Source of the DNA: Halobaculum magnesiiphilum
Lineage (GTDB): Archaea; Halobacteriota; Halobacteria; Halobacteriales; Haloferacaceae
Assembly: GCF_019823105.1 (NCBI RefSeq)
Contig: NZ_CP081958.1
Location: forward strand, 682,001 to 746,000
Reading direction: 5' to 3'
DNA: 64,000 bases
Under the pieces are notes generated by a model that saw only the letters and a list, made by a program, of their open reading frames with translations, did not search any database and had not been told where the DNA came from. The translations under genes were made by a program, and so were the position numbers. This document shows, piece by piece, positions 63,027 through 64,000 of the stretch (its first letter is position 1; every line of letters starts with the position of its first letter).

Positions 63027-64000
63027 ATGACGCTCCTCGATGTCGACGACCTATCGGTTCGGTACGACACGCGTGAGGGGCCGCTCCACAGCGTGAACGG
63101 CATTTCGTTCGGTATCGACGACGGTATCAACTACGCGCTCTCGGGTGAGTCGGCCTCGGGAAAGTCCACGACCGCGAAGGCCATCCTGGGGCTGTTGCCG
63201 GACCACGCGGAGATCGAGTCGGGAGCCATCGAGTTCGAGGGACGGGACCTGCGCTCGCTGACGCCGTCGGAGCGGCAGGATCTACTCTGGGAGGAGATCG
63301 CGTTCATTCCACAGACGGCCATCGACGCGCTCGACCCGGTGATGACGGCCGGCGCACAGATCAGGCAGGCGATCCAGACACACCGGGAGCTCTCGGAACG
63401 CAACGCCCGTCGGCGCGCACGCGAACTGTTCGAGATGGTCGGGCTGGACCCCGACCGGGTCGACGACTATCCCCACCAGTTCTCGGGCGGGATGCGCCAA
63501 CGTGTCGTCATCGCGATGGCGCTCGCGCTCGATCCGAAGCTCATCATCGCGGACGAACCAACGACGGGCCTGGACGTGGTGGTCCAGGACAAGATCATCG
63601 ACAACATCCTCCAGATACAGGAAGAGACCGACAGCTCGCTCCTGTTGATCACGCACGACTTGAGCGTCATCGCCGAGACCTGCGACGAGATGTCGGTCAT
63701 GTACGGCGGGAAGATCATGGAGCAGGGCCGCGTGGAGAACCTCCTGCTCAACCCCACGAACCCGTACACGATGGGGTTGAAGAACGCGTTTCCGGCGCTC
63801 GACGACGACGCCGACGACCTCGTCTCCGTCCCGGGAAAGCCGCCGAGCCTCGGCACCGAGCCGACGGGCTGTGTCTTCGAGCCGCGCTGTCCGTTCTCGA
63901 GCGAGGAGTGTGCGACGACGGAACCGGACGTGGAGACGATCCCGTACCGGAACCAGCGAGTCGCCTGCCACAACGCGGATCGAGCCGCACGGATACGCCA
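63027..64000 (+). CDS. Oligopeptide/dipeptide-type ABC transporter ATPase (3' end outside window)
   Basis: Open to the window edge, about 324 codons from ATG 63027. GESASGKSTTAK is Walker A, FSGGMRQRVVIAMALA the ABC signature, LIIADEPTTGLD Walker B, LLLITHDLSV the H-loop. The C-terminal GCVFEPRCPFSSEEC is the Cys-containing tail typical of DppD/OppD. Works with permeases and a binding protein not in the window. Confidence 0.88.
   Translation, partial: MTLLDVDDLSVRYDTREGPLHSVNGISFGIDDGINYALSGESASGKSTTAKAILGLLPDHAEIESGAIEFEGRDLRSLTPSERQDLLWEEIAFIPQTAIDALDPVMTAGAQIRQAIQTHRELSERNARRRARELFEMVGLDPDRVDDYPHQFSGGMRQRVVIAMALALDPKLIIADEPTTGLDVVVQDKIIDNILQIQEETDSSLLLITHDLSVIAETCDEMSVMYGGKIMEQGRVENLLLNPTNPYTMGLKNAFPALDDDADDLVSVPGKPPSLGTEPTGCVFEPRCPFSSEECATTEPDVETIPYRNQRVACHNADRAARIR

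Overview
The window is from an extremely halophilic archaeon (class Halobacteria). The evidence is GC-rich DNA, strongly acidic predicted proteins, ATGA-coupled operons, IS1341-type TnpB elements with a DUF2080-like partner gene, HVO_A0114-type DNA-binding proteins and many short winged-helix regulators. Genus cannot be assigned. All functions are read from sequence by eye; no searches were run.

Layout. (1) 1-21.0 kb is a surface-glycan island. It opens with a CMP-Kdo synthesis operon (a KdsC-KdsB fusion cut by the window edge, KdsA, KdsD), unusual for an archaeon. Then come a capsule-type glycosyltransferase, a hexapeptide acyltransferase, an asparagine-synthase-like enzyme, four further glycosyltransferases, a polytopic membrane protein and five alkaline-phosphatase-superfamily enzymes that share a C-terminal LGY tail. 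(2) 21.0-38.7 kb is a mobile and degraded region: two tyrosine recombinases flanking a HicBA pair with a frameshifted toxin, two TumE/TumA-type pairs, gene fragments, a set of small regulators, and two near-identical TnpB elements that have each split a host gene. (3) 39.4-43.7 kb holds the most unusual object: about 2.3 kb of tRNAs, tRNA-like elements and long hairpins that runs directly into a Ro60/TROVE gene. (4) 43.9-52.6 kb is again accessory: regulators, a low-GC insert with small membrane proteins, a third TnpB element with two orphan copies of its 3' end, truncated toxin genes, a second copy of the winged-helix/nucleotidyltransferase module, and a DUF234-type ATPase. (5) 52.9-58.7 kb carries a conjugation-type ATPase with a membrane partner, then about 2 kb without genes but with a repeated CTGTGGA/TCCACAG motif. 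(6) 58.7-64 kb is ordinary metabolism: a truncated membrane protein, a PrpF-like isomerase, an isocitrate-lyase-family enzyme, an MFS carrier and the start of an oligopeptide-type ABC ATPase.

How it fits together. The first part would build, export and decorate an acidic surface glycan. The middle is a hot spot for integration in which toxins are repeatedly lost while their antitoxins remain. The Ro60-linked RNA array is proposed as an undescribed archaeal RNP: a Ro60 ring with a set of tRNA-like and Y-RNA-like ligands encoded next to it. That function is inference; the RNA folds and the Ro60 domain assignment are read directly from the sequence.
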